Below, piece by piece: positions 1 through 5,351 of a stretch of 5,351 bases of DNA (the first letter of the stretch is position 1; every line of letters begins with the position of its first letter). The translations under genes and the position numbers were made by a program. The notes beneath the pieces are model-generated. The model searched no databases, was not told where the DNA came from, and saw only the letters and a program-made list of their open reading frames with translations. Source of the stretch: Halieaceae bacterium UBA6060 (GTDB lineage Bacteria; Pseudomonadota; Gammaproteobacteria; Pseudomonadales; Halieaceae); assembly GCA_002428935.1 (NCBI GenBank), contig DIYG01000164.1, forward strand, positions 1-5,351, read 5' to 3'.

Positions 1-155
1 CCACCGATTTGGCGCCCGTGGCTTACGGCGGCCGCCATATCAATGCCCGCGCTGCTCACCGAGTAGATGGTTTTTCCGTCGATGGCATGGGAAAGGGTTT
101 TCCCGTCAGTTGTGCCTTCTCGCCACTCACCCGATACATAACTCTTTAGCTTCAT
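1..155 (-). CDS. paaZ: PaaZ N-terminus: oxepin-CoA hydrolase / 3-oxo-5,6-dehydrosuberyl-CoA semialdehyde dehydrogenase (partial)
   Basis: The minus-strand frame starts at ATG 155-153 and stays open for 51 codons to the left edge, so only the N-terminus is visible. The peptide begins MKLKSYVSGEW and continues with a HAIDGK segment and an SSAGIDMAAA segment. From memory this lines up without gaps with the start of E. coli PaaZ (SGTW, HAISGE, SEGLDMAAA). In the family this is the beginning of an aldehyde dehydrogenase domain of about 500 residues, followed by an R-specific hydratase (MaoC-like) domain of about 150 residues. Together they open the oxepin-CoA ring and oxidise the reactive aldehyde to 3-oxo-5,6-dehydrosuberyl-CoA in the cytoplasm. 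Catalytic residues lie outside the window. A weak AGGG ribosome binding site (169-166) sits 10 bases before the ATG. The gene diverges from the hydratase/dehydrogenase gene and shares its control region. The divergent operator and nearby paaX support the call. A PaaZ-like protein lacking the hydratase domain (PaaN type) cannot be excluded. Confidence 0.85.
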   Translation of the reverse strand, partial: MKLKSYVSGEWREGTTDGKTLSHAIDGKTIYSVSSAGIDMAAAVSHGRQIG

Positions 156-197
156 AACGTTCTGACCCTAGAAACCCTGGCGACCCTTGTTGAGCTT

Positions 198-226
198 AAT
201 ATGATACAAAAAAATAATTTAAGCAA
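198..226 (-). promoter_or_regulatory. Candidate sigma70 promoter for paaZ
   Basis: On the minus strand a TTGCTT -35 element (226-221) and a CATATT -10 element (203-198) are separated by exactly 17 bases that include a run of seven T. Matches to consensus are 3/6 and 4/6, so this is only a moderate promoter. Transcription would begin near 190 and leave a leader of about 35 bases. The -10 overlaps the left arm of the inverted repeat, as expected for a promoter controlled by a repressor bound there. Confidence 0.35.
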
Positions 227-243
227 TAAAACATGTATCATAT
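199..243. promoter_or_regulatory. Putative PaaX operator (TGATAC-N27-GTATCA inverted repeat)
   Basis: Two perfectly complementary 10-base arms, ATATGATACA (199-208) and TGTATCATAT (234-243), flank a 25-base AT-rich spacer. The cores TGATAC (202-207) and GTATCA (235-240) are 27 bases apart. As I recall, the E. coli PaaX site is TGATTC-N27-GAATCA, with a 15-base consensus WWTRTGATTCGYGWT. Read on the minus strand, the right half-site (244-230, TATATGATACATGTT) matches that consensus at 13 of 15 positions. The left half-site (198-212) matches at about 10. The repeat lies between divergent paaZ and the hydratase/dehydrogenase gene, with paaX encoded about 2.3 kb away. PaaX bound here would block both promoters, and phenylacetyl-CoA would release it. 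The arms and spacing are seen directly. The assignment to PaaX is inference from family knowledge. Confidence 0.75.
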
Positions 244-246
244 ATG
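218..246 (+). promoter_or_regulatory. Candidate weak promoter for the hydratase/dehydrogenase operon
   Basis: A TTTAAG -35 (218-223) and a TATATG -10 (241-246) lie 17 bases apart, matching consensus at 3/6 and 4/6. The -10 overlaps the right arm of the inverted repeat. The AT-rich tract offers alternatives such as TATCAT at 236-241, which has no good -35. A plus-strand promoter must exist somewhere in this gap unless the gene is read from elsewhere, but the exact element is uncertain. Confidence 0.22.
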
Positions 247-292
247 CCTACGAATCCTTAGTCTTGAAAGTCGCCAGCCAGAGATTTGAACA

Positions 293-2386
293 ATGGAGAA
301 TGTGGTCAGGTATGCTCTGGATGGAAGCATTGCCACGATAAATATCGATAATCCACCGGTTAACGCACTCTCTGTCGCTGTGCGTCGGGGTCTACTAGAT
401 GCTCTGGAAAGGGCGCGAGAAGACGGGTGTGAAGCGGTTTTACTCTCTTGTGATGGTCGAACGTTTATAGCGGGGGCAGATATCACCGAGTTCGGCAAAC
501 CCCCGGCTTCACCAAGCCTGCCCGAAGTTGTTAAAGAGCTTGAGCGCTTTCCCAAGCCGGTGTTTGTCGCCTTACATGGAAACGTGCTCGGCGGTGGTCT
601 TGAAGTCGCCATGGCGGCGCACTATCGAGGAATTGTTCCGGGCACTAAATTGGGTCTTCCTGAGGTTAAGCTTGGTCTAATCCCCGGCGCCGGAGGCACC
701 CAGCGACTCCCTCGCCTGGTGGGTGCCGAGACGGCCTTGGAGATGATGACTACCGGTAAGCCAATCACTGCGGAGGAAGCCCTGCGCCTTGGGTTGACAG
801 ATGTATTGCTGGAGGGCGCCGGTAAAGAAGATGCATTGCGGTGGGTTTTGAACTCTCTAGGCAACGATGCCCGACCGAGACCGACGGCCGCATGCAAGGT
901 TCCAAGCCAGCCACCGGTCGAATTCTTTGATGAGTACCGGAAGCGCATAGCCCAAAAAACGCGCGGTCAAATTGCTCCGGAGATAGTCGTTGAGCTTGTT
1001 GAACTTGCGATGCAGGTTCCCGTGTCTGATGGACAGCTAGTAGAACGGGAGCGATTTCTTCAGTGTCGCGAATCCCCTCAATCGGCAGCTTTGCGCCACG
1101 TGTTTTTTGCAGAGCGGGCGACATCGCGAGCCTCTGGTATTCCCGCCGACACCCCGTCCAGGAGTGTCGATGGCGTTGCGGTTATCGGCGCAGGAACCAT
1201 GGGCCGGGGGATCGCCATGGCGTTTGCAAACGCAGGACTTCCCGTGTGCATCGTGGAATCGAACCAGGAGAGGCTTGAACAAGGCTTAGAGGCCATTGGC
1301 AAAAGCTATGCTACATCGGTGCGGCGCGGGCGGCTTGACGCAAGCGAAGTAGCGTCGCGTATGGCTTGTCTAGTAGGGACAACCGATTATGAGGACATTG
1401 CCGATGTCGACCTTGTTGTAGAGGCGGTTTTCGAAGATCTGGATGTTAAGAAAGAGGTGTTTCGAAAGCTTGACGATATCTGTAAACCCGGCTGTGTCCT
1501 AGCCACAAACACTTCTTATTTAGATGTGAATGAGATCGCTGCAGCTACCGGAAGGCCTGAAAATGTGATCGGAGCGCATTTTTTTAGTCCAGCACACGTT
1601 ATGAAGCTGTTAGAGGTTGTACGCGGAGAGGGTACGGCGCCAGAGGTTGTGCAGACTTTTATGAAGTTAGCCAAATCCATTGGCAAACTCCCCGTTCCCG
1701 TGGGTGTATGCAACGGCTTCGTGGGGAACCGAATGCTAAGGCCCTACGCGCGGCAAGCACAATTGCTGCTGCTGGAAGTAGGTACTCCTGAGCCGATAGA
1801 CCGCGCGATGGAATCCTGGGGTATGGCGATGGGGCCACTCGCTGTAGGAGATCTCGCTGGCCTGGATATTAGCTATCGTTCCCGGTTAGCGCAGGGCATC
1901 AAACCGCATAGCCTCCGAGAGTATGCGGTCGCCGATGCATTGGTCGAGATGGATCGCCTCGGGCAGAAAAGCGGGGCCGGATATTATCGCTACGATGGAT
2001 ACAAGCGTAGCCGGCAGGTGGATGAAAGGACTATTGAACTGATCCTTCGGGTGGGAACGGAGTGGGGCGTTCCGCAGCGATCCATCGAGGAGAGCGAACT
2101 CATCGATCGGTTACTTCTGGCACTGATCAACGAGGGGGCTGCCATTCTTAGAGAGCGCATTGCTGCGCGTCCCAGTGATATTGATGTCATTTATCTTAAC
2201 GGCTATGGCTTTCCATCTTGGCGCGGCGGGCCCATGTTCCAGGCCGATCAGCTCGGACTCGATCTCGTGCTAGACAAGCTCGCTCACCTCAAAAAAGCTA
2301 CCGGCGATACGTGCTGGGACGCTGACCCATTGCTGGTGGAGCTTGCGGAGCGAGGCGAGGCCTTAAGTACTCTGAATCAAGCGTAA
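293..2386 (+). CDS. Bifunctional enoyl-CoA hydratase / 3-hydroxyacyl-CoA dehydrogenase (FadB/FadJ-like fusion)
   Basis: This 697-residue cytoplasmic enzyme hydrates 2-enoyl-CoA and oxidises the 3-hydroxyacyl-CoA with NAD+. Residues 1 to about 185 are a crotonase domain, with NPPVNAL at 20-26, the oxyanion-hole segment IAGADI at 59-64, GGG at 100-102, and catalytic acids Glu104 (GGGLE) and Glu124 (LPEVKLG). Their 20-residue spacing equals Glu119/Glu139 of E. coli FadB. A linker leads to the NAD-binding Rossmann domain from about 293, with VIGAGTMGRGIA at 297-308. The dehydrogenase pair His429 (GAHFFSP) and Glu441 is 12 apart, as in FadB. Two C-terminal dehydrogenase domains follow: NGFVGNR from 474, and about 605-690 with NGYGFPSWRGGP. 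Length is close to FadJ (714) and FadB (729). The start has only a weak GAGA site (281-284), but the crotonase fold begins immediately after it, so a later start is unlikely. Next to paaZ and paaX it probably does the PaaF and PaaH steps (dehydroadipyl-CoA to 3-oxoadipyl-CoA). A general beta-oxidation role is the main alternative. Confidence 0.9.
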   Translation: MENVVRYALDGSIATINIDNPPVNALSVAVRRGLLDALERAREDGCEAVLLSCDGRTFIAGADITEFGKPPASPSLPEVVKELERFPKPVFVALHGNVLGGGLEVAMAAHYRGIVPGTKLGLPEVKLGLIPGAGGTQRLPRLVGAETALEMMTTGKPITAEEALRLGLTDVLLEGAGKEDALRWVLNSLGNDARPRPTAACKVPSQPPVEFFDEYRKRIAQKTRGQIAPEIVVELVELAMQVPVSDGQLVERERFLQCRESPQSAALRHVFFAERATSRASGIPADTPSRSVDGVAVIGAGTMGRGIAMAFANAGLPVCIVESNQERLEQGLEAIGKSYATSVRRGRLDASEVASRMACLVGTTDYEDIADVDLVVEAVFEDLDVKKEVFRKLDDICKPGCVLATNTSYLDVNEIAAATGRPENVIGAHFFSPAHVMKLLEVVRGEGTAPEVVQTFMKLAKSIGKLPVPVGVCNGFVGNRMLRPYARQAQLLLLEVGTPEPIDRAMESWGMAMGPLAVGDLAGLDISYRSRLAQGIKPHSLREYAVADALVEMDRLGQKSGAGYYRYDGYKRSRQVDERTIELILRVGTEWGVPQRSIEESELIDRLLLALINEGAAILRERIAARPSDIDVIYLNGYGFPSWRGGPMFQADQLGLDLVLDKLAHLKKATGDTCWDADPLLVELAERGEALSTLNQA

Positions 2387-2500
2387 TCCTTTATACAGCG
2401 TCGCTCCTGTAAACTGTGGGCTCTTAGCGGCGCTGCATTACACGGTCATCTTCCTCGCAGCTCCGCGGTATAGGCTGGCTATTGAAGAAGGATGACGTAA
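2387..2500. other. Intergenic gap between the fusion gene and paaX
   Basis: These 114 bases hold no ORF of note and no clear sigma70 promoter. A TATAGG at about 2469-2474 lacks a -35 at usable distance. There is no TGATAC/GTATCA repeat like the one upstream of the operon. A small inverted repeat, TACAG (2394-2398) with CTGTA (2407-2411), lacks a following T run and is not a terminator. Readthrough from the upstream gene into paaX is the simplest reading. Confidence 0.4.
2488..2492 (+). promoter_or_regulatory. Ribosome binding site deciding the paaX TTG start
   Basis: AAGGA lies 8 bases before TTG 2501-2503, which is ideal spacing. The first in-frame ATG (2558-2560) has no comparable purine-rich site in front of it and would remove about 19 N-terminal residues that other PaaX proteins have. 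Confidence 0.7.
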
Positions 2501-3415
2501 TTGCCCTATCCCAAGACAGTGCAAAGTCTCATAGACGACTTTCGCGCTCGACGGCCGATGCGAACGACATCTCTGATTGTTACCGTGTTCGGAGATGTTG
2601 TCTCCCAGCACGGTGGCTCGGTTTGGCTTGGGAGCTTGGTAGATGCCTTAGCACCGTTGGGCGTAAGCGAGCGACTGGTGCGAACCTCGGTGTTTCGCCT
2701 GGTCCAAGAAGGCTGGCTTGAGTTCGATAGAGTAGGGCGCAGGAGCTACTACCGATTTAGTGAGTACGGAGCCCAGGAATACAACCGCGCTGCTCCACAG
2801 GTCTATGGGCAAGAAAACAGCGACTGGGATGGTCGATGGCAGTTGCTGATCTTGAGACACACCCAAGACAAGCAGGCGGAGCGCTTCAAGCGGAGTCTGA
2901 ACTGGCAAGGATTTCGTCCCATTGCCTCAGGGGTTTTTGCCAAACCCGGCTCTGGCGGTCAAGCCATGCTAGATAGTCTGAACGAATTTAGCGCCTTGGA
3001 CGACGTTTTAGTGATGGAAGCCGACACGCTACCTGAAACATCAGGGAAGCTAATGCAAGAGGTAGTGCGGGAATGCTGGCGATTGGACGAAGTTGCCTGC
3101 GGCTATAAAGACTTTCTTCAGCAGTTCCGGCCCCTGCGACGTTGGTTGAAGTCTAAGAGTGATGCTCGACCAGAGGCGGGTTTCGCAGCACGAGTTCTCC
3201 TTATCCACGAATACCGGCGAATGCTTCTTAAGGATACGTTTCTTCCAAAGCAACTGCTGCCTTCGACCTGGCCAGGCAACGACGCGAGAGAGTTGACTTC
3301 GACTGCTTACACCTCTCTGGTTCCATCGTCCCTGAAGTACATTACGTCTAAGCTTGAATCGCAGGATGGGATACTCCCTGCGCCGGGAAAAGAGTTCTAT
3401 CAGCGTTTTCGTTGA
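2501..3415 (+). CDS. paaX: PaaX family transcriptional repressor of phenylacetate degradation
   Basis: This 304-residue protein closely resembles E. coli PaaX (about 316 residues). Shared blocks include TTSLIVTVFGD (22-32), HGGSVWLGSL (37-46), the recognition-helix region SERLVRTSVFRL (56-67), EGWL (70-73), the wing VGRRSYYRFSE (78-88), WDGRW (109-113) and NWQGF (134-138). Further shared blocks are a late LLIHEYRRMLLKD (233-245), LLPSTWPG (252-259) and the terminal LPAPGKEFYQRF (292-303). The order is an N-terminal winged helix, a Cas2-like middle domain and the PaaX C-terminal domain. In the family the protein binds its operator as a repressor and is released by phenylacetyl-CoA. The best target here is the inverted repeat at 199-243. 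The gene starts at TTG with an AAGGA site 8 bases upstream, and E. coli PaaX has a similar stretch before TSLI. It follows the fusion gene after 114 bases, so it may belong to the operon it controls. Confidence 0.95.
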   Translation: MPYPKTVQSLIDDFRARRPMRTTSLIVTVFGDVVSQHGGSVWLGSLVDALAPLGVSERLVRTSVFRLVQEGWLEFDRVGRRSYYRFSEYGAQEYNRAAPQVYGQENSDWDGRWQLLILRHTQDKQAERFKRSLNWQGFRPIASGVFAKPGSGGQAMLDSLNEFSALDDVLVMEADTLPETSGKLMQEVVRECWRLDEVACGYKDFLQQFRPLRRWLKSKSDARPEAGFAARVLLIHEYRRMLLKDTFLPKQLLPSTWPGNDARELTSTAYTSLVPSSLKYITSKLESQDGILPAPGKEFYQRFR

Positions 3416-3452
3416 CTGGGCGAGGATCGTGAGTCTTATCCAGTGAACGTAG

Positions 3453-3465
3453 CCCAATCGTTGGG
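3453..3465. repeat. Small inverted repeat after paaX
   Basis: CCCAA (3453-3457) and TTGGG (3461-3465) pair across a 3-base loop, with a possible flanking G-U pair (3452/3466). It lies 37 bases after the paaX stop. No T tract follows on the plus strand, so it is not a standard intrinsic terminator. It could slow RNA polymerase, protect the message end, or be chance. Confidence 0.3.
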
Positions 3466-3618
3466 TAAAGGCTTTGCTGTGGCAACCTTCGCTGCTCTCT
3501 ATTCCACAGTTTGACGGCTTCTATGCATTATGGGTGATCGGGAACAGCATCCACTATGGGGTATTCATTGGGTCTACTTCAGCTAGACTGCGCAATCTCA
3601 AAATAGACATAAAAACCC

Positions 3619-3624
3619 AAGGAG
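3619..3624 (+). promoter_or_regulatory. Ribosome binding site deciding the transporter start
   Basis: AAGGAG, a near-perfect Shine-Dalgarno, lies 5 bases before ATG 3630-3632. It selects this start over the upstream in-frame start at 3474, which would add 52 residues. Confidence 0.8.
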
Positions 3625-3629
3625 AAGCG

Positions 3630-5018
3630 ATGGCCGAGCAAGGGCCTGACGTTCGTGCGCTGGAAGTCTCGAGCACCCAGAGTTTTGCGGTAACGGAACG
3701 CTACAAGAGCTACGTGGTGTGGCTACTGTTTACGGTCTACGTCTTCAACTTTGTTGATCGTCAGATTTTCAGTGTGCTGCTCCAGCCAATCAAAGAAGAG
3801 TTTCAGTTCTCCGATGTGCAGATGGGTTTGCTGGGAGGCCTGGCCTTTGCGCTTCTGTATTCGACGCTGGGTATACCAATTGCCCGGCTGGCGGATCGCA
3901 GTAGCCGGGTTAATATCATCGCTGTGTCGCTTGCGTTCTGGAGCGCTGCGACCGCCATGACCGGGTTGGCGAAGACGTTCACTCACCTGCTCATCGCGCG
4001 GGTTTGCGTCGGTATCGGCGAAGCCGGTTGCAGCCCTCCGGCGTATTCACTGATTAGTGACTATTTTGAACCTGAGCGCCGGGCGCGGGCTCTTTCGATT
4101 TACTCCATGGGTATTGGCGGTGGGGTATTTCTGGGCTTTCTTGTCTCAAGCTTCATCGCGGAAGAGTACGGTTGGCGCTCAGCCTTCTTCGTTGTCGGGT
4201 TGCCCGGCGTGTTGCTCGCCGTTTTTTTGAAGGCCACTTTGCGAGAACCGCCGCGAGGCTTTTCGGACAACGTACGGGTAGCCTCCGAACCGCCGCCCTT
4301 TGGACAAGCCGTGCGGTCATTGTGGAGTCGTCGCTCCTTTCGACACCTGTCTATGGCCGCAGCGTTACATGCCTTCGTTGGTTATGGCGTTGGATCATTT
4401 GTGCCAGCGTTCCTCATACGTTCTCACGGTATGACCATTTCAGAAGTGGGAATGGCGTTGTCGCTCATATCGGCCGTCGGCATCATGGGAGGGACTTACC
4501 TGGGTGGGCACTGGGCTGACCGCCTTGCGAAACAGAAGAAGGATGCCCGCTATTACATGTGGGTACCGGGGTTCTCTACGATTATCGCGGTACCTACGGC
4601 GTTGGGTGTTTATCTCTTGCCGTCGTTGCCCATGGCCCTGGCAATTTTAATACCCACGCAACTCCTCGGTTACATGTATCTGGGGCCAAGCTTCACGATG
4701 ACCCAGGGATTGGTCGGTATTCGAGAGCGGGCGCTCGCCGGTGCCGTTTTATTACTCATTATGAATCTTATCGGACTTGGCTTGGGGCCGACGCTAACGG
4801 GTTGGATCAGCGATCTATATCGCCAGTCCCTAGCGGCGGGGGGCGCGGATGCGACTGTCGCCACAGCCCAAGGACTTCGATATGCGCTTTGCACCATGGC
4901 CGTCGTAAACATTTGGTCGGCTTATCACTACTACCGTGCGGCCAAGACGCTGCGCGACGATCTTGAATTGGTGAAGCGGGAGCAGGAGGAAGCTACCTCA
5001 GTTCATACTCCTGCTTAG
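3630..5018 (+). CDS. Spinster-like major facilitator superfamily transporter
   Basis: The 462-residue protein has about twelve hydrophobic segments in the 6+6 MFS pattern. They lie roughly at residues 28-48, 64-83, 94-112, 117-135, 153-178, 182-203, then 237-262, 272-292, 309-330, 334-354, 366-389 and 414-435, with a central cytoplasmic loop at about 204-236. Spinster-type marks include FNFVDRQIFSVLLQPI (39-54), motif A GIPIARLADRSSR (81-93), and RVCVGIGEAGCSPPAYSLI (124-142) with FEPERRARA following in loop 4-5. A second motif A-like GGHWADRLAK sits at 292-301. No signal peptide is expected, and the tail after residue 436 is charged and cytoplasmic. Such proteins move small organic acids or lipids across the inner membrane, usually driven by protons. 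Position behind paaX suggests uptake of phenylacetate or a related aromatic acid, but the sequence does not show the substrate. I chose ATG 3630 because of the AAGGAG site. The protein would still be an MFS member with any start. Confidence 0.88.
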   Translation: MAEQGPDVRALEVSSTQSFAVTERYKSYVVWLLFTVYVFNFVDRQIFSVLLQPIKEEFQFSDVQMGLLGGLAFALLYSTLGIPIARLADRSSRVNIIAVSLAFWSAATAMTGLAKTFTHLLIARVCVGIGEAGCSPPAYSLISDYFEPERRARALSIYSMGIGGGVFLGFLVSSFIAEEYGWRSAFFVVGLPGVLLAVFLKATLREPPRGFSDNVRVASEPPPFGQAVRSLWSRRSFRHLSMAAALHAFVGYGVGSFVPAFLIRSHGMTISEVGMALSLISAVGIMGGTYLGGHWADRLAKQKKDARYYMWVPGFSTIIAVPTALGVYLLPSLPMALAILIPTQLLGYMYLGPSFTMTQGLVGIRERALAGAVLLLIMNLIGLGLGPTLTGWISDLYRQSLAAGGADATVATAQGLRYALCTMAVVNIWSAYHYYRAAKTLRDDLELVKREQEEATSVHTPA

Positions 5019-5244
5019 TTCATGACGTTTCTAGAGCTGTTAATGACCACTTCTATTAGAGACCGCGTTTTGAGATAGGCGGCCCGCGCCGCTGCGATTT
5101 CGAGGAGCTACGGGTTCAGTCGCGTTTTTCACCGGGGTCGCTGGGTGGGTGCCCTCTAATACTCTGAAAAGTATAGAAATAATCTTAGAAGGCCTTTGGG
5201 GCGTTCGCCAGGATTTTACCGAGCACTTGACTCGTTATCTTGGC

Positions 5245-5273
5245 TTGCTAACAGGTTCTTGTCGCAATATATT
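5245..5273 (+). promoter_or_regulatory. Candidate sigma70 promoter pointing off the right edge
   Basis: TTGCTA (5245-5250, 4/6 to consensus) and TATATT (5268-5273, 5/6) are 17 bases apart, and the -10 lies in a 10-base palindrome, CAATATATTG (5265-5274). Initiation would be near 5280. If real, it would drive a gene starting at or beyond the window edge. This is pattern matching in an AT-richer stretch, so the evidence is modest. Confidence 0.35.
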
Positions 5274-5339
5274 GATTTGTATGGAAGAAAGACATGGACA
5301 AAAGTGATGGTTAACAAGTTAGCGAGACCGGATGTTAAA

Positions 5340-5351
5340 TGACCTTGGTCA
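5340..5351. repeat. Short palindrome at the window edge
   Basis: TGACC (5340-5344) and GGTCA (5347-5351) form 5-base arms around TT, reaching the last base, so the true arm length is unknown. It lies about 60 bases after the putative transcription start near 5280. It could be part of an operator, the start of a coding region, or chance. Confidence 0.2.

Larger units (their letters stand above)
3416..3629. other. Intergenic gap between paaX and the MFS transporter gene
   Basis: This 214-base stretch holds a small hairpin and, at its end, a strong ribosome binding site. The transporter frame remains open back to 3474, but that extension has no ribosome binding site and no family resemblance. 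A TTGACG at 3511-3516 resembles a -35 but has no -10 at usable distance, and no PaaX-like half-site is visible. Confidence 0.4.
5019..5351. other. Region without a supportable gene at the right end
   Basis: Short plus-strand frames from ATG 5281, 5294 and 5307 close within 7 to 11 codons. Two ATGs near the edge (5332 and 5339) stay open for only the last few codons and cannot be judged. A GC-rich hairpin, GCGGC (5079-5083) with GCCGC (5088-5092), is followed only by a weak ATTT. I see no clear intrinsic terminator for the transporter gene and no tRNA, IS end or CRISPR repeat. Confidence 0.5.

Noticed and set aside
238..612. Minus-strand open frame of 124 codons over the start of the fusion gene
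   Set aside because: It lies opposite a well-conserved crotonase domain, is rich in Ser/Arg/Thr with no recognisable domain, and would run into the divergent control region. It is a shadow of the real gene.
2482..2721. 79-codon frame starting at TTG 2482 over the paaX start
   Set aside because: It is an out-of-frame shadow of paaX, with no homology visible and the conserved PaaX sequence in the overlapping frame.
3050..3457. Minus-strand open frame of 135 codons over the end of paaX
   Set aside because: It is antisense to a clearly conserved PaaX C-terminal domain, with no family resemblance and no ribosome binding site.
3474..3629. 52-residue N-terminal extension of the transporter
   Set aside because: There is no ribosome binding site before 3474 and no resemblance to MFS N-termini, while a strong AAGGAG precedes ATG 3630.
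4559..4966. Plus-strand open frame of 135 codons inside the transporter gene, in another frame
   Set aside because: The composition is odd and no domain is visible, while the overlapping frame encodes well-formed membrane segments 9-12.
5079..5092. GCGGC-CCGC-GCCGC hairpin as a terminator for the transporter gene
   Set aside because: It has a 5-bp stem and only a weak ATTT after it, and lies 60 bases past the stop. It does not meet the pattern of an intrinsic terminator.
5106..5118. GGTTCA-containing stretch resembling a tRNA T-loop
   Set aside because: It lacks the conserved TTCRA continuation with a pairing stem, and no acceptor or anticodon arm can be built around it.
5247..5323. Inverted pair GCTAAC (5247-5252) and GTTAGC (5318-5323)
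   Set aside because: These are six-base arms 65 bases apart with no extension, expected by chance in a window of this size.
5216..5350. Minus-strand frame open from the right edge for 44 codons, possibly the tail of a convergent gene
   Set aside because: The peptide matches nothing I recognise and such open stretches are common by chance in AT-richer DNA. It cannot be supported without sequence to the right.

Overview
The window looks like part of a phenylacetate (phenylacetyl-CoA) degradation locus from a moderately GC-rich Gram-negative bacterium. The gammaproteobacterial flavour is an inference from the E. coli-like PaaX and PaaZ sequences, the FadB/FadJ-type multifunctional protein and the spinster-type MFS transporter. 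Codon use, gene spacing and a purine-rich Shine-Dalgarno before the transporter are all bacterial, and nothing eukaryotic or viral is visible.

Layout. (1) Positions 1-155, minus strand: the first 51 codons of paaZ, the bifunctional ring-opening hydrolase/aldehyde dehydrogenase, running off the left edge. (2) 156-292: a short AT-rich divergent control region. It holds a perfect 10-bp inverted repeat whose TGATAC/GTATCA cores are 27 bp apart, the geometry of the E. coli PaaX operator, and it overlaps candidate promoters for both directions. (3) 293-2386, plus: a 697-residue fusion of enoyl-CoA hydratase and 3-hydroxyacyl-CoA dehydrogenase with all four expected catalytic acid/base residues, a plausible one-protein replacement for PaaF plus PaaH. 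(4) 2387-2500: a short gap with a good ribosome binding site but no convincing promoter or operator. (5) 2501-3415, plus: paaX, the GntR-like/PaaX-family repressor, with a TTG start. (6) 3416-3629: a gap with one small hairpin and a strong ribosome binding site. (7) 3630-5018, plus: a 12-helix spinster-like MFS transporter. (8) 5019-5351: 333 bases with no supportable gene, carrying a sigma70-like promoter candidate that points off the right edge and a short palindrome at the very end.

How it fits together. Phenylacetyl-CoA is epoxidised and isomerised by enzymes not in this window. PaaZ hydrolyses the oxepin-CoA ring and oxidises the resulting aldehyde to 3-oxo-5,6-dehydrosuberyl-CoA. After thiolysis, the hydratase/dehydrogenase fusion would convert 2,3-dehydroadipyl-CoA through 3-hydroxyadipyl-CoA to 3-oxoadipyl-CoA. 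PaaX would repress both divergent units through the shared operator until phenylacetyl-CoA releases it. The MFS protein may import phenylacetate or a related acid, but its substrate cannot be read from sequence. I see no wholly new system. The points most worth a second look are the variant operator, the fused hydratase/dehydrogenase and the transporter linked to paaX.
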